Source: Trichoplax adhaerens (Eukaryota > Placozoa > Uniplacotomia > Trichoplacea > Trichoplacidae). Taken from it: a stretch of DNA of 64,000 bases. Below the pieces are notes generated by a model. It saw only the letters and a program-made list of their open reading frames with translations, made no database searches and was not told the DNA's origin. Below, one piece after another: positions 25,451 to 40,009 of this stretch. The position numbers and the translations under genes were made by a program. Numbering within the stretch: the stretch's first letter is position 1; each line of letters begins with the position of its first letter. The DNA is taken from the NCBI RefSeq assembly GCF_000150275.1, contig NW_002060943.1, positions 7,510,066 through 7,574,065 on the forward strand. The letters are read 5' to 3'.

Positions 25451-27613
25451 ATGGCGTCGGACCAAGCCAATTTTCACAATCTATTAGACAGTGCCAAAGA
25501 CCTGGTTGAAAACTTAAAAGATCAAGATGAAACGATAACAACGATATCCAAGGAAGTTACTCTACTGGATGCCAACTTACAGTCTTATAATAAGGTAGAG
25601 TATACAAACATGCATCCATTGTCCATTGATGATGGAAAAAAAAACAATTCCTCCTTCATCAGTCATGCTCCATCATCGAACGTGCTCCATTAATCTTCAT
25701 CATGAGACATCCATTCCAACCAAAATCTTTCATTCTTGCCAATCATACAATCCATCATAGCTTATTTACCTCATACAAGACATCCTAGAACTTCATTCAT
25801 CTAGTGATTGTCAGTCAATACTGTAGTCCAATGGCTTATGGCCTTCAATACACCTTGATGGGACCGGAAATTGCATTCATTGCCATGCCTTTGACCACGG
25901 TCCACTTGTATCGCTAGGCTGATTATATCATTGAAAAAATAGTTCCAATAGACAGAATTGCAGGTAAAAATGCATCTGTTTGCACGTCTTTTCAAATCAG
26001 TAATCATACATGATCGTACGCCATAATTTCGATCTATTTTTGGGTAGGGGGGAAGAATTACAAATCAGCATCATCATACTGTACAGTACTGTACGCTTAT
26101 ACCAGTATAGTATTACTTGAAATTCAATAAATGACATCAATGATGAAATATCCAATGTCAAAAGAATGGAATGCTAAAGTTGAATGATATCATTATATAT
26201 ACAATAACATCCAGAGAAGGTAGAAGTAATTCAATGCTAAACTTCACTTTTATCACTATGTATTAGCATCGAGAGAATATCCAAGTAATTAATGAAATTG
26301 CTAAACGAAGACCACGAGATACAACCATACTGAATAGTCTAAAGGATAGCGAACGATTGAAGGCGTTAGAGCGCGAAAATGCTGAACTTCACGAAGCGTT
26401 AATCGATCATCAATTAGCCTTGGAATTAATCATGAGCAAATATCGACAACAGGTAATATCGACATGCCCAATAATGGATATAGTCTTCAATTGAAATTAT
26501 TGGTAATATTGACAACATTGATACTTTGCTGATTGTACAGTACAACAGATTGATAATACAATCCATCAAGTATGGAAGCGTAGCCATCATAATAAGATAG
26601 AATGACATCTTCAATTAATCAATCCATCATTCTTATCGTGTAGATGATGAAATTTGCTGAATTGAAAAATAATTCTGATGTATTGAAACTATTCAACAAT
26701 GATGAGGTTTGTAATTAAAGTAACGTAAATAATCATCATAATGGAACTCCTAGAACATCATCTTTTACCGAATTGCTGTATTCTTCTACATCGTACTGAA
26801 CATGCTTTTTAACTACATTAATTGTATATGATTAATAGTGCCACTTGCAATACCAAAATCAGGCGATATATACAGTATGCACATATAGCATTATCCGTAC
26901 TTTAAAAAATGGACCATTTCACAAAATGCCAGCACTGTAGTTAGCCAAAATAGTTTCTTAACGACATTCGTTGTAATCAATAGTAGCACTTGCAATGCTA
27001 AAATCAGAAGATATATACAGTATATGGCATTTATTAGTACTATAAAAATAGAGCTTTTCACATAATGCCAGTACTGTAGTTAACCAAAATAAGTTTTCTC
27101 CAGGAGATATATACAGTATATGGCATTTATTAGTACTATAAAAATAGAGCTTTTCACAAAATGCCAGTACTGTAATTAACTAAAATAAGTTCTCTTAACA
27201 ACATTCATTGTAATCAATAGTAGCACTTGCAATACGAAAATCAGGAGACATGAGTACATACAGTATGTAGCATTTATCACTACTTTACAAATTAAGCTTT
27301 TCACAAAATGCCAGTGCTATAATTAACGAAAATAATTATCAATCAAAGATCGCAATGATAAAAATATTAGCCATTGCACAGCATCTATCCAAAGCTAATG
27401 GACTGTAATTTTCGCTCTATTATGCATATGTAGGAGATTAAAAGAAAGAGTGAAAAGATTCACGAAATGGCAACTGTGATACAAAAGGCTGCTGCCGTCG
27501 ATGATGAAGCTGCAAATAGAGAATACGAAACTATTGCTAGATTACGTTATGAGAATGCAAATTTGAAAGAACTATTGAAAATTGCAAACAATTCTTGCTT
27601 GAGTACACAGTAA
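25451..27613 (+). CDS. FGFR1OP2/SIKE-family coiled-coil protein (4 exons, 190 aa)
   Basis: Members of this family are coiled-coil proteins associated with STRIPAK phosphatase-kinase complexes. In vertebrates SIKE1 also restrains IKK-epsilon/TBK1. Exons: 25451-25594, 26267-26452, 26644-26706, 27434-27613, all in phase. Landmarks are DSAKDLVENLKDQDE in exon 1, LERENAELHEALIDHQLALE followed by LIMSKYRQQ in exon 2 (vertebrates have LISLEEHQ...ALELIMSKYR), and AAAVDDEAANRE with ENANLKELLKIA in exon 4. TAA at 27611-27613 overlaps a good donor (GTAAGT at 27610), so a longer C-terminus through a further exon cannot be excluded. The length fits SIKE1 (207 aa). An in-frame upstream extension to 25415 has no ATG. 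A single gene here probably stands for both vertebrate paralogues. It converges on liprin-beta. Confidence 0.88.
26830..27330. repeat. Intronic tandem repeat, about 120-145 bp unit
   Basis: About four copies lie in intron 3 of the FGFR1OP2/SIKE gene. Shared segments are AATAGTAGCACTTGCAAT, GATATATACAGTATATGGCA, AGCTTTTCACA(T/A)AATGCCAGT and ACTGTAGTTAACCAAAATAA. One copy (near 27.1 kb) is truncated at its 5' side. Confidence 0.8.
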
Positions 27614-29822
27614 GTTTGAATTCTATAGGCCCTACTACTATACTGTAAAAATTAATCGAATTTATATTAACTGCCATGGCGGTGGAGCTATCTTGAATAG
27701 GATACATCTGATATACCAGTAGCTGCGTAAAGTCTCTGATGTACGCATAGGTATACGGTACAGATCCGCACTGTGATTAGCTCAACTTCTTTCTCTTCCA
27801 ATTTTTTTGAAAAAACCTTCAATCTACGTAATAGTACCCTTTAAAAATAATCTATTCTCAATCGTTCACTAATTAGTACATATATTATCATTTTCCCATA
27901 AGTTAATGGATTAATGTAAGCATTGAAATCTTGCTACATGATGTAATCAAATTCACTTTTAATGAGGTTCTAAACCATTTGTTGTATTATAGTCTCATTG
28001 ATGGCCACTATTAATAGTAAATTCTCTTTCTATCTAAAAAATTGTTCGGTAAAATGATATATAGATCCGCCCATGTTTAATCAAACCACGCTATTTAGAA
28101 TCTTTATATAATGCCAATGGACTATTAGTTCTTCTCTATCATTTGAAATAATTTCGATTTGGTTAACTTTTGAGTACATTACTCCATTCGGCTTCACCAG
28201 ACAAAGTCGTAAAAATGGATTGAATGAGCGCCTATTGAATGATTTAATAATATATTGTCGATATTAACAAGTGTGATTAAAGTGTTTTAATATGTATATA
28301 AAAGTATCTATAATTATGTACATAAACATACATAGCTATATATATGTATCACTTAGATTCCAATATTATTGAAATTATACATCATGTGCATACAATATAT
28401 GTACATTGTATGCACATACGAGTTTATATACAGTATATATATATGAATATCTCATTTGAAGTGGATAAAATATCTTTTCCAGCTTTCAATTAATTATCTA
28501 TCATTGTTTTCAAAATTTCTCTGAAAGAAGCGGACGTCAACCTGAATTTAAACTCATCATAAAGTGTTCTTCAATCTATGATCATTAATATTCTATCCGA
28601 TTTTTGAATTTAATTTTATAAATCTTCTCTTAACTGTAATTACGTAAAGTATCATATGATTGTAAACATAATTCGAGACACGTTCGATGAAAAGATAAAA
28701 AAAATTGACTACAAGATCAATCACGTTAATAAATATCCAATATTGAGATTTTTCGCTGTTTTTTGCCGTTTGGATTACTTTGAATTACATCTAACTAATA
28801 ATACCCAATTGAGCTAACACGACTGTAAGAAAATTACAGTAGCCCAACTGTGTAAGTAGGGTAATAAATTCTTCTTCTTAAGATTGTCTAAATTTATATG
28901 AAAACGAAAGATAGCCTCTCTTCACTATTCGTTTACAATGTATATTTGGGCTATTATTCAAGCTATAAGATGTTGTAGTTGCAAGAGATTAAATACGCTG
29001 ACCTTATAAATTGGCTCTGCATAATCAACTATTTTTTATTTAGTTATTGTACTCACTCAAATAGTATGCGAGGTAATGCTTAAAATTTATTTCTTCAATA
29101 ATGCTAGTAATTGTTTCAACAGATAATAAATATATGGACTTGCAAAATATTTCACAAATTTTAAATGGTTAGGTATTCATAAGCCTATATACATCTTATA
29201 ATGATGAATTTGACGTACATAATTCCATATATTATACATGAATGCGAACGAACCCATGTATTGTATGTATACTGTATACAGTAATCAAAGTCGAAAGGAT
29301 TCTTTGATAATTGTATGACATTTTATATTTACAGTCTCCTCATGATATGATTAACAATGTTACCGCTGCTATCATTAGCTCCATTAAATAAAGAGCCCTA
29401 AAGTAACCATTAAAAAATACTACAAATTTCTCTACGAATCTTTTGGATTTTATAATATGCTAAGCTTGGTAGCTGATAATATCAAATTACAAAATAAAAG
29501 TATTTGGGAATCTCTTTTCAGAATAGTTTTATTAATACGCGTATTGACCATACTCAAGGTTTATAGATATCTAATTCTATTTCATCGTAACATAATCCTA
29601 TACATAGCGTCTAAAACATAATTTCCCCTTCCGCATGGACGCAAATCCGACACTACCATAATAATTTGACAATTTCATCTGCCGGAATTATGTATCGATA
29701 ACGATTCTGTTCTGGCAATAACGTCGTTGGAAAAAGATCTGCCAATAGAATTTCATTTAATGAATATAATGTTAGTTTGTGACAAATTCTATCTTACTCT
29801 AATAGAAGGTTAAATAGCTCTA
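27614..29822. other. Convergent spacer between FGFR1OP2/SIKE and liprin-beta
   Basis: No exon recognised. It is very AT-rich, with TATA runs. ATGTGCATACAAT (28384-28396) and its exact complement (28405-28417) form a 13-bp inverted repeat with an 8-base loop. Confidence 0.5.
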
Positions 29823-32800
29823 TTACCGGTCTCGAAGAGTGCGATTGTTGGAGAGAAATACTCGCGGTGGTTTGCGAGGTGGCATAGGATCGTCATTTTC
29901 ACCAATTGGACACAAAATATCGCCGTGAACTAATTTACCATTCTTAAATGAAACAACACTTGAAGGCATTTTAAGAGCCTAGATAAGTAGAAATAGGATC
30001 AGATGATTAATAAATAACCAATTTTACTTGATATAGTAGAATTTTACATGCACTATTTTTATTTATTTATAATTTCCATGGTGAGACCTTCTGTTGTCGA
30101 GCTAACGATAGCAATAATTCAGTTCCTGTTTCAGCTTCTGCCTGTTTCTTAGTTAGTTGACATTCTGGTCCAATCAGTGCGTTAAATAGAGTTGCAGTTT
30201 GTCTATGAAGACGAACTTCTCCAATAGGGATATTTAGCAGCTCGATCAGGGTATCACTATTGAAAAGCGGCTCTAAACTCTTTATTTAACAATAAAATAA
30301 AAAATTTCTTTACTATTTCTTTGAAAAGATATCTTATGTTTTGCCAGCGTTAAAGCACTTTTATGCTGTATATGTATACTGTTAGATTGTTGTATATAAT
30401 TTGATATATCTACATATAGTATTTATATACTGTATAGTATGCATATATTTGCTATACTTTTCGCTTATGCAAAAATAAGTTAATAAACTCTACTAATATA
30501 TACAAAGGCTAATTTCATTTTTCTTGAAGAGCTTACAAAAAGTGCTCCATGAACGCCAGAGCTGCGAAGGTTGCTTGCGTATTCAGCAATATCATTGGAG
30601 CGAAGCCATTCAATGATATGACCATTCGTCCAAACCATGACATCTTCATCTTCTTTCCGGTCCTTTTAATCGAAATTAAATGATAATCGAAAACAAATTG
30701 TTACAACCCCTTTTGCTATTTTTGTAAGAAGAATGGGTCAATTTCATAATTTAATAGAATGATAAAATATATCATTGCTACCGTTTTAAGTGGTCTTCGT
30801 TTCATATAATTAGGATGGAAGTTGCACTTTCTATAATGTTCGTATTTGAAATTCAATATCTTTTACTCTGATTTTATATTTACATATACCCGTATTCTAA
30901 GTACTACGGTACTAACCGTAAACATTGAATACTTCGTTTTATACTAATCTGATGGAATTGGTCGGTAATTTTCATAGCGGATAGATCATCCTAATTATCG
31001 ATACGAATAGTGATATGCACATCATGCTTAATCGTATATACCACAGTTATATAATATGTAATGATGAAAGATATTAAATATGAGTTACTACCAGAGTTAA
31101 ATAATTTAAAATTCTTCCGTCCACTTTAGCAGTATTCATAACTTCTTTATACTGTGGTAATCCAATATCATCTAGCCAACCTAATGATATTAAAGCCAAT
31201 TTTTGCACCATTTTATTTTACTTAGGTAGTAATTATACACTTTAAATGTTAAATACTTACGCATAACCCAGTTATTGTCTAGACGACCAGCAAGATCCGA
31301 GGCATCGCTCATTTCGGCCTTGATCAATTCAAGAGGAATTAATCCCATCATTTAAAAAAAATTTTCAAAATACGAGTACAACAGAATGCATATAAATTAT
31401 ATCGCAAGTGAAAAGAGATACCTGGATTGCAAGTTGAAGTTTTCGTTGATGTATTGGATGTTTTATTCCCAATTCCTGGACAGAAGTAATAGCAAAAATA
31501 AGCATCTGCAAACTACTTCATTAACTTGTAGAAATCTCAGTCTATTATTTCCATATTACATTTTCCAACTCCATAATTGAGCATTTTAGAAGAACAGATC
31601 CTTTTGTAAGATAGCGCTTGCAGTTACGAACATATTTACCAAGACTCTGTTCACAAATCCACGCTACCATTGTATCGTTATCCCAATATGAAAAAGGTTT
31701 CTTGTTAACTTTGCTAATGAAAGACAAAAATTAATCGAGTTAGAAATACTAATGACCTTCTTTGCTTTCAAACGACGATGCAATTGTATCATCATTTCAA
31801 TATGGAAATAATGTCTTAAATTATTTATTAATTGCAAATACGGTATAAGATTAATATAACATCATGATAATTTTAGAGTACTAAGGTAATACACACATGA
31901 CAGTTAAAAAATTATATATTTTCATGTTGATTATCGTTAGCAGTTAAAGTAATATTAATATTGAATGACTTTCAATTTACCGACACTGCTGCCTCTGATG
32001 CCAGGACATACTACGGGGGATAGGATAGTCTGCTTTATTTATAACACTGATTTTCTTATTACCAGGATGAGCAAATGGTAACTGGAGTAAGATATCGTCA
32101 GTTACAAGCGAACTACCAGCGCGCACTCTGACAACATGGAGAAATAAATTACATTATGTTTGAATTTAATCTTTATTTACAATTTTGAGAAAATTGTACG
32201 ATAAAGAAAGATTGCCATACTTTTCAAAGGCTTTTTCCCATAACCTTTTTTTTCTTAAAGTTTGCCCGTTAAAGCGTAAATATAATCGGCTAGGAGTAAC
32301 AGGAATACCATCTTCAGTAGTGCCAAGTGTGACCTAATTGCATATAAAATCCTTTCTTAATATTCTATGGGTTTGCATTGACGCTATAATTTGATTGATA
32401 TCAAATTAACTTCAACTTTGAATCATATTTACTTCTGCAAGGTAGCCAGGTATCTGAATCTCTTTTAAGTTAGCACTATCGCTGCTACTTCTGTCATCTT
32501 CACGCGAAATATCTAGCAAATGCGGATTAATTTGAAAATATGAGTTTGTCGGATGAGCCTTAATATCCGGATAGAGCTTTGGCATTAATATGCATAGCCT
32601 ATCCGTTTCACGTTAATATCATTGAGAATTCAATTTTTAGCCTTAACAGATAGAGCTTTATATTAACATGTATAGTGTATAGCTTATCTGTTTCGCGTTA
32701 ATGTTAAGAATTTAATTTTTTACCTTAACGGATAGAGCTTTTGCATCAGCATGCATAGCCTATCCGTTTCGCGTTACAAAGAATTAAATCTATTATTCTC

Positions 32801-35800
32801 AAGCGATAGAAGTCGTACATTAACTTGAGTACTAATTATCTGATTGATCTACGTGTTACAGTAGGCTTAAATTTAATTAATTTTTGAGTTATAATGGATA
32901 GACCTTGTACGTTAACATGAATACTGACTATGTGATTATTTTTAGTATTATAGTAGATTTAATGTCTGAGCCATAACAGATAGAACTTGTACACTAATAT
33001 GCATGCAGACTGCCTAGTCATCTAATATTTCAATGCTACAATGAGTTTGATTTTTTAGCCATAGCAAGTAGGGTTTAAGTACTGTACATTACAGTAAGTT
33101 AGCATAAATGCTAGTTGGCTAACGAGTTTTAACGTTACCATCTTCAGAGAAGAACTTGGCAGAATTCGTCGAAGCTGGAGAAGGTGATGTTTTCCGAGGA
33201 GATCCAGATGTTGGACCTGCAATATAGCGGATATAACTTAATTTTGCCCGTGTTTGAATTATAACTATTTTAAGATCTATAATACAAAAAAGTCATCCTC
33301 ATAAATGAAAGCCAAAGCACTTACTTTTCACTTCGTCACTATTAACATCTGGCTGAGACCCAGATAGTGTTAATGTAGGTAGTTGAGGTGTTTGTGTGCG
33401 GTTTAATGTTGACTCTTTAACCTATAAAAATTCATTTTAAAATATACCAATAGAATTTTATAAGTCTAACATCCAAATTTATTAAATAATCTTATGACTA
33501 GCAATCTAAACTTATTGAACCGAGGAGATGAATTTAAGTTAGATAATTTCATATTGTAACTTAATCTACTAGTAGAATAAAGTTGTAAATGTAAATTTAT
33601 TTCTGAAATAATGCTGATAATTTAAATCATGCTTGAACAGAAAAGATTAACCTGATTTGCATTTGTTAAATTTTCAAGATTTTGTTGTAATCGTTTAATT
33701 TTGTTGTCCTTTAATGAAATTAGCATTAAGCAAAATTGGTGTTTGCTCGTCCGGTAAGTGTAAGATTGGGTTAAAGATTTATACTACAATATTTAAATGT
33801 TTAACGTATGCTAATTTTAAACCTTTTTAATTGATTCTACTTTTAAGATCAATATTTTTCTTGTAAGCTCCAAAAGATCATGACGAATATCTGTTGATAT
33901 AGGTAATACTATTTAATAATGATACAACTTGAGTTCTTCAAGAAAAATAACTCTTACCTTGAGCATTCCTACTAGGTTTAAAATCTAAATCAAGTTGATT
34001 AATCACATGTGAGATATGTTCTTGTATAAGTTCCGTTAGACTTTTAGTTTGCTTATCATAATCTTCACATAATTTATGACACGACGCAATTTCTTGCATT
34101 TTTCTATCTAAGTCGATTTTCAATATCATGATATTTTCCTGTAAGATGAAGGTAGTATTATAGCAAAGTGATATATAAGTATGTATAACCAATGGAATTT
34201 ATTGCAGTGAGAAAGATGAAATTGATTTAAATACATCGATTTAAGGGTATAACAAGAATAACACAGTAATCTCATAATATATAATTTAAAGTCATCGAAT
34301 AGTAATATAAAGGATTAATAGGTAGGAATAGAGAGGGTGAGAGCTACCGAAGGCACAAATATTAAAAGTCCTTATGTAATACCCGTATTCAATACCGTTA
34401 GTTAAATTTATGATAATAGCACATGAGAGTTTGATTAATTTATACCCAATAATGTTAATAAACAAATCAATAATTTTTTTACCTTTAATTCAACGATTTG
34501 ATTAGATAACAGTTGATTATTCAAGTTGGTTTCACTATTTGATGGAGGATTTCGAATTTCAAGGTTTTTACCTATCTTATCCTTAGGACTTTTATTTTTC
34601 TCGCCTACTTTATTTACCTAAAATTAGCAGTTTGGAATTAATTAATTGTCTTATATTAATAGACTTTTTTTAAATGATTCTAATATTACTCATTACTAAA
34701 TATTAGCGGTAAATTTATTTCTACATATGGATAACAGAAATATTTTCATGCTGTAGGGTGAAATAACTTTGTGTATATATACATATATACATATTATACA
34801 TATGGTAAGCAGCTCTATGATGAATATTGTGTATGATTGTATGCATTTGTTGTGCAGAATAGTGAATCAATTTTCATTTAGGGATTTATCTTGGACTCGA
34901 CGTTTAACCTAGTATATACATATAGACTAGCCTTTAAAAATGCATATTTCATGTCTTAGAGTGAGCTATGTAAATGAAACACATTTGCCATAATAAATAG
35001 TTCTTAGTATCTAAGATAGCCTACCATATGCATTCATACTTTATTCTGTGTCTTTATGCTTGCTCGCTTTTAATACATGCACTTGTAGTCTGTGCTTAAG
35101 AATAAACTATTTAAGTAAAATGCGCTTGTAATTATAATTACCGTAATGATTCTTAATAAACGTACAAGTATTCATTGCCATACGTTGATACTATTAAATT
35201 GGTACATGTAAGTTAGTCTGGTATTAAAATTTGTATCTTTTCTAGTATTTTAGAATGTGTTATTAATTCAAATAGTATTTATGGTTGTTTCTTGGTACTA
35301 AAATATTTAGTAATATTCCAAAGCTACTACTTCATAGCACATGTTAGCTAGGCTATTGTATATCCAGACTATGCATGTCCAGACGTATAATATCACTACT
35401 AGTCAGTCAGAATAATTAACCTACTGATTAAGATAGTCCTATAGCTGTTTGTATGCTAGGCAGCCTTTATATATTAAGACTAAATATACACATGTACGTT
35501 ACTTCTATTAATTTATAAATAAATGGACGTCGCCTACTATGGCCCCAACAGAAATTATAAATTCAAAAATTTAACTGTTATAAAGAATTGTTGGTTTATC
35601 TTGTTATGACTCTCATTCTTAAAATATTAAAAATTAGTACAACTGTATCGTTGTCTGCATTTTTACTGGTCGGCGTTTAAATAGACAGAGTATGCTTTAC
35701 CGCCGTTGATCTATCAAAATATGGATATACGAATGTTGACTATCGTAGTTATAGCAGAAACTGTAAACTTTAAATATCAATCGTTCTAAATTTCACTGCT

Positions 35801-37465
35801 CGTAAATTAATTATTGCTACAGGCATGTAAAAATAGTTCATTCTTATAAAATTCTATTTGGCCTACTTCGTGATGTACAGTATATAAATATCAAGAAACT
35901 TATTAACAATGAGACATGCACATAAATATATAGGATAAAAATAGTTATAAAATAATCAATATGCTGGCTAGCATAACTGTATACTGTAGGTAGCATTTAA
36001 ACATGCCGGCTAATATATGCACATCTACATTACTACTGTTAATCTGCGGAAATATCGATGTACTGAGCACTATACCTGCGATGAAACTTATAAACTAAAA
36101 TTTCATCGAATAGAAATTACACTAAGCTATGATCAGATATTTGCTTATGTCTTTCATTCTTATCAGGCTGTTTGATATCTTTGTTGTACCTTGCTAATAT
36201 CTATGATTGGATGCACATTATAGAACTACATTGACATGAAGGATAGGGATAGTTATCATCGGCTTTGCTTTACATTAAAGCTACTTTATATTATGATTTT
36301 TGGATCTTTTAACGACATAATTACTGACAAGCAAGCATAAACGACGAAGGCTTACCGTTGTATAAAAGAATAGAATGAATTACAAGGATAAAATAAATTG
36401 CCAACTAGTCGTAAGAGTACTCCATCTTTTAAGTTACTTTATATCATAATTTCGTTATTGAACATAAAATAAAATAATGATAAATAGACAAGAATCAGTG
36501 GTAGGACTGTCAGGATTGACTAAAAGCTATTCCTCTAACAAGAACCATGACTATTAGTATTATGTAAAGAATGGATATGAATTACCAGGACAACGGAAAT
36601 TATCAACTGATTATAAAATTAATCCATCTGTCATCGTAGGCTAACGTGAAAGAGTAAACTGCTATTGATTATGGTATTGTAGAAAGCTAGCATTAAATGC
36701 AATTTATTGTTGTTATTATTATGGCTAGACGACGTTCTATTTTAACGTCGATGGCAAAAGAAGAAAATAAACAAACTAGACTACTAATTAATATACGTGT
36801 TAGCAGGCTTTGTCAAGTTAATCGTATTATAGATTCAAGTATGCTATAATTAAACGTGTTTCTAAATCGCTTTAATTCTATTTCCCGATCTTAGAGGATA
36901 ATATTGTCAATTTACGCTCTGTTTGAGTAATTTTTTTAGCACATCAAAGATTTCTATTTTCCTCCCTACATAACGGGGGAAGATTTATGAAGCAATATGA
37001 ATTATCGTTTTTGAATCATTTGCGATCCTATGTATGTCTGTCGTATTTTCAACAACTTACCGTTTTGTGAGTATCTAATCTTAGCCATTCTTTGATAGGT
37101 TGAAGTATATCATCCGTTATTTTGGATCGTTGTTTTTGTCTACTATAGACATCAGTTTGTTTAATAACTTGGGATAACGTCGATATTAATGTAGATATCA
37201 AGTGTGAATTGGTGTTGTCGGCCAATTGATGAAAGTGATTACTATTATTGTTGAATAGAAGAAACATCCATTTCATTATAAATTGACGATCAATATCGGG
37301 AGCGATGAAAAATTCTTGATGTCGTTGTTTTATGGCAGTTTACCGATACTATACAGTGAACCAAACAATCACTTACCTATCAAAATCATCATCATTTTTG
37401 GATGCTATTAAGGTAGTATTATCTTCCGGGGTTTGCATGGCACCTGTAGCTTGATTTTCCATCAT
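29823..37465 (-). CDS. Liprin-beta (PPFIBP1/2 homologue; 20 exons, 724 aa)
   Basis: Liprin-beta is a coiled-coil/SAM scaffold that binds liprin-alpha at cell-cortex and adhesion sites. Minus-strand exons from the 5' end: 37377-37465, 37061-37241, 34483-34617, 33958-34138, 33823-33890, 33652-33708, 33325-33421, 33139-33216, 32433-32512, 32221-32333, 31981-32127, 31560-31713, 31421-31474, 31261-31318, 31092-31180, 30917-30990, 30782-30830, 30538-30662, 30088-30277, 29823-29978. All phases agree. The N-terminal part ends in ILQPIKEWLRL, as in vertebrates. Coiled coil follows, then SAM1 (YWDNDTMVAWICEQSLGKYV), SAM2 (RWLDDIGLPQY) and SAM3 (NGHIIEWLRSNDIAEYASNL). The protein ends RTLRDR. It is shorter than human paralogues (876-1011 aa), mainly in the linker. 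The first exon stays open upstream to about 37543, so the N-terminus is provisional. Intron 34618-37060 holds no other gene. Confidence 0.9.
32570..33110. repeat. Intronic tandem repeat, about 80-115 bp unit
   Basis: Units with GGATAGAGCTTT, AATATGCATAGCCTATCCG and TTTC(A/G)CGTTAATAT recur about six times in a liprin-beta intron. They are well conserved to 32.78 kb and then decay. GGATAGAGCT and CTATCCG put short inverted arms in each unit. Confidence 0.7.
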
Positions 37466-37543
37466 GACATCGATGTCATAAGGCTTGGTTGTTGATATAG
37501 TCGTTGTCGTGCGATGAATTGAATTTCTGATCGAGTCTTTCTA

Positions 37544-40005
37544 TATTTTAATTAATAATCCTTAATAGGTAATGTACAGTAGTGCAATGCCTGTTTGATG
37601 TACCGATATCCAAGGATGTTTTCTATCCCACTAATCCGTCATGATAAAAGCTTTGAATCGGTCAAGGAGAAAGTAACTCTGATTACCATGGATAAAGAAT
37701 GTATTCAAGTTGGTAATTTTGGCGCTATCCACGACTGGAATGATTTGCCAGTCGATTCTTCCCTATAATAAGTGATGCAATCTTGGCAGTAAAATAGTGT
37801 TGAAGAAGAAAGAGTAGTAATCAATACTGAGTGGACTATGAAGAAGAATACTGTCGATCAAGGGCACTTTAATAATTTTAATCTATGACAGTGTAGACAT
37901 GATGATATTGATGTGTTAGACAGGCTTAGAAAGAGGGAGAATGAACGATAATACTGTCTTTAAAGTGCATTGACTATAGGCTTCTTTTACAGATGTTCTA
38001 TTAATTAATTATTTCAAGTAAGATTGGTGAACAAATAATTAATAGCTATTGTATGGATGTCGTGTACATACAAAACAATAGTAATGTTAAGAGGCAACGT
38101 TCTGATTGATATCGACTTGGAGAGGTAAATTTAAGATATTAAAGTAGGATAAACTTTATTGTCATGTAGAATAAAAACAATATAATTAGACGCAGTAATA
38201 AATTAATGCTGCTGCATACATTCTATATAAATAACTTGGTATAATAGAGTTGTGTACATAGTGATATTCATCATCATATTCAAGCTTGGTTATAACAGCT
38301 TGGTTATAATACAGCTTGGTTATAGCACAGCTTGCTCTAAAAAAGATGATTATTGCCCTTATTATTGTAGTGGATAACCTACAGCCCAGTATGGCAGCAT
38401 ATTGTACGATCATGAGTGGGTTAGTTTGTTCATTGATTACTGTCGACATTGTGTCATCATCCAGCTGGAGGGATGAGTAATGCGAGAACATGCTTCATCT
38501 TGATTGAATTAATGAATCATCGATGATGTATTTTGATTTTTATGGGTAGAGGTTTTATCGGTAAGATGGAATCAATCTAAGCAGGGTTGTTTTATAGCAT
38601 GGAGAGGATTGAAAATGAGTGATATGGATTACGATTGAGTAGTCCATGCTTGATTAAAAGTTTACTCATGGATGATGGCTGGCTTAGCTAGATTGCAAAG
38701 TAATCGTTGCATAACCATTACTACAGATGAGATCATCATCATCAACTTTCAGATTGAGAATAATCATTGTTAGCGTAGCAATATTACTTGATGATGATTA
38801 GGGTAAGCATAGGCTTCATGGGGTGTAGGCCATTGCCTCACAAGCTTATATGTTTAAGCAGGTTTTCACCATGAAATTGGTGATTTCATTCAGGTCTTTG
38901 TAGCGTTATATCGCGTCTCATTCCCTGCCTAAGATTGTAGAGTACACTCATGCTCATGACAAAGATCCACAATGAATTTATGAATGAATTTAGATACTAC
39001 TATAGCAGTGTCTATACAAGCAAAGAGCATTTCAATTAATGGATATCTTATGTTTGCTTAATTAAAAGAGAGAGGGGAGGAGTTGGCAAAGAAAGAAGCT
39101 CGAGTAGACAGAGATACGCTGTCGAGACTCTCTTTGCAATTAGGGTTGCTCTTAAGATCCGCAATGAATTCATGCATGGATTTGGATAATAGCTATAGCA
39201 GCAAGTGAAGAACGTCATGTGTAATCTAATGTGTGCTTAAAAGAGAGAGAAGGAAGAAACTTGGGTAGAGAGAGCAGGGGGGGGGGGGGGCACCATATTG
39301 GATTTCTTGTTGATCTTGCTTTTTAGGCATTACTCTATACTGTTTAATACCATCGTTTGTAATAGTGTAGTTATTATGAGGTTGATCGCTCACGATTGAA
39401 TTGACACCCAGGTTTAGTCTATTCTATCCGAAGGAAATGATGACAGTATTAATCCTAGGCGATGTTTGGGTGATTATACTAGCTATACTATGAAACTCAT
39501 CATTGAGCATGCTCGAGTCTGCTCAATAAGCAGACTGGAATATAATCGATATTATCGGTACCTGAACAAGACTGGAGGAAAACAGCTTTACTATAGCGTA
39601 ATGCGTGGTGATTTTAGTCGTTAATGAGGTGTTTCAAAAGAGTGTAAGAAGACTGCCAGGGTTGTATAGAAACTCTTTTCATTGATGTGCTACCTACTGT
39701 ACTTGCCATAGACTCGTCCAAAAATCAACTATTATTTTTAGTAGTCCATGATCCAGGCATGCAAGTGGAAAGACGCAGCAGGAGTGAGGAAAGTGATTGA
39801 AAAAGTTGGTCCACTTACTAGTTTACTGTTGAGTTGAATTAGCTGAGTCTATTCCTATGATCGCTTTGGTGTGACTGAAACACTATAGTACGATCGTCAT
39901 AACGTGACCGAGGATCACGTTCTAGGCTCAGGGGCGTAACCACGTGACCAACGAGGTGGCTGCACCAGAATAATATCGATGCTGGCAGACGAAATGTGCA
40001 GCCAT
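37544..40005. other. Intergenic stretch 5' of liprin-beta
   Basis: No supported exon. It contains an 18-bp short tandem repeat (AGCTTGGTTATA units) at about 38282-38335, AG-rich tracts near 39.07 and 39.25 kb, and a run of 14 G at 39277-39290. Open frames on the minus strand here match no family. Confidence 0.45.
39277..39290. repeat. Poly-G tract (14 G)
   Basis: An uninterrupted run of 14 guanines in otherwise AT-rich DNA. Length is likely to vary between reads or individuals. Confidence 0.9.
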
Positions 40006-40009
40006 GGAC

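Noticed and set aside
38186-38491. Upstream liprin-beta exon on the minus strand
   Set aside because: The open frame has no convincing donor in phase and no similarity to liprin N-termini.
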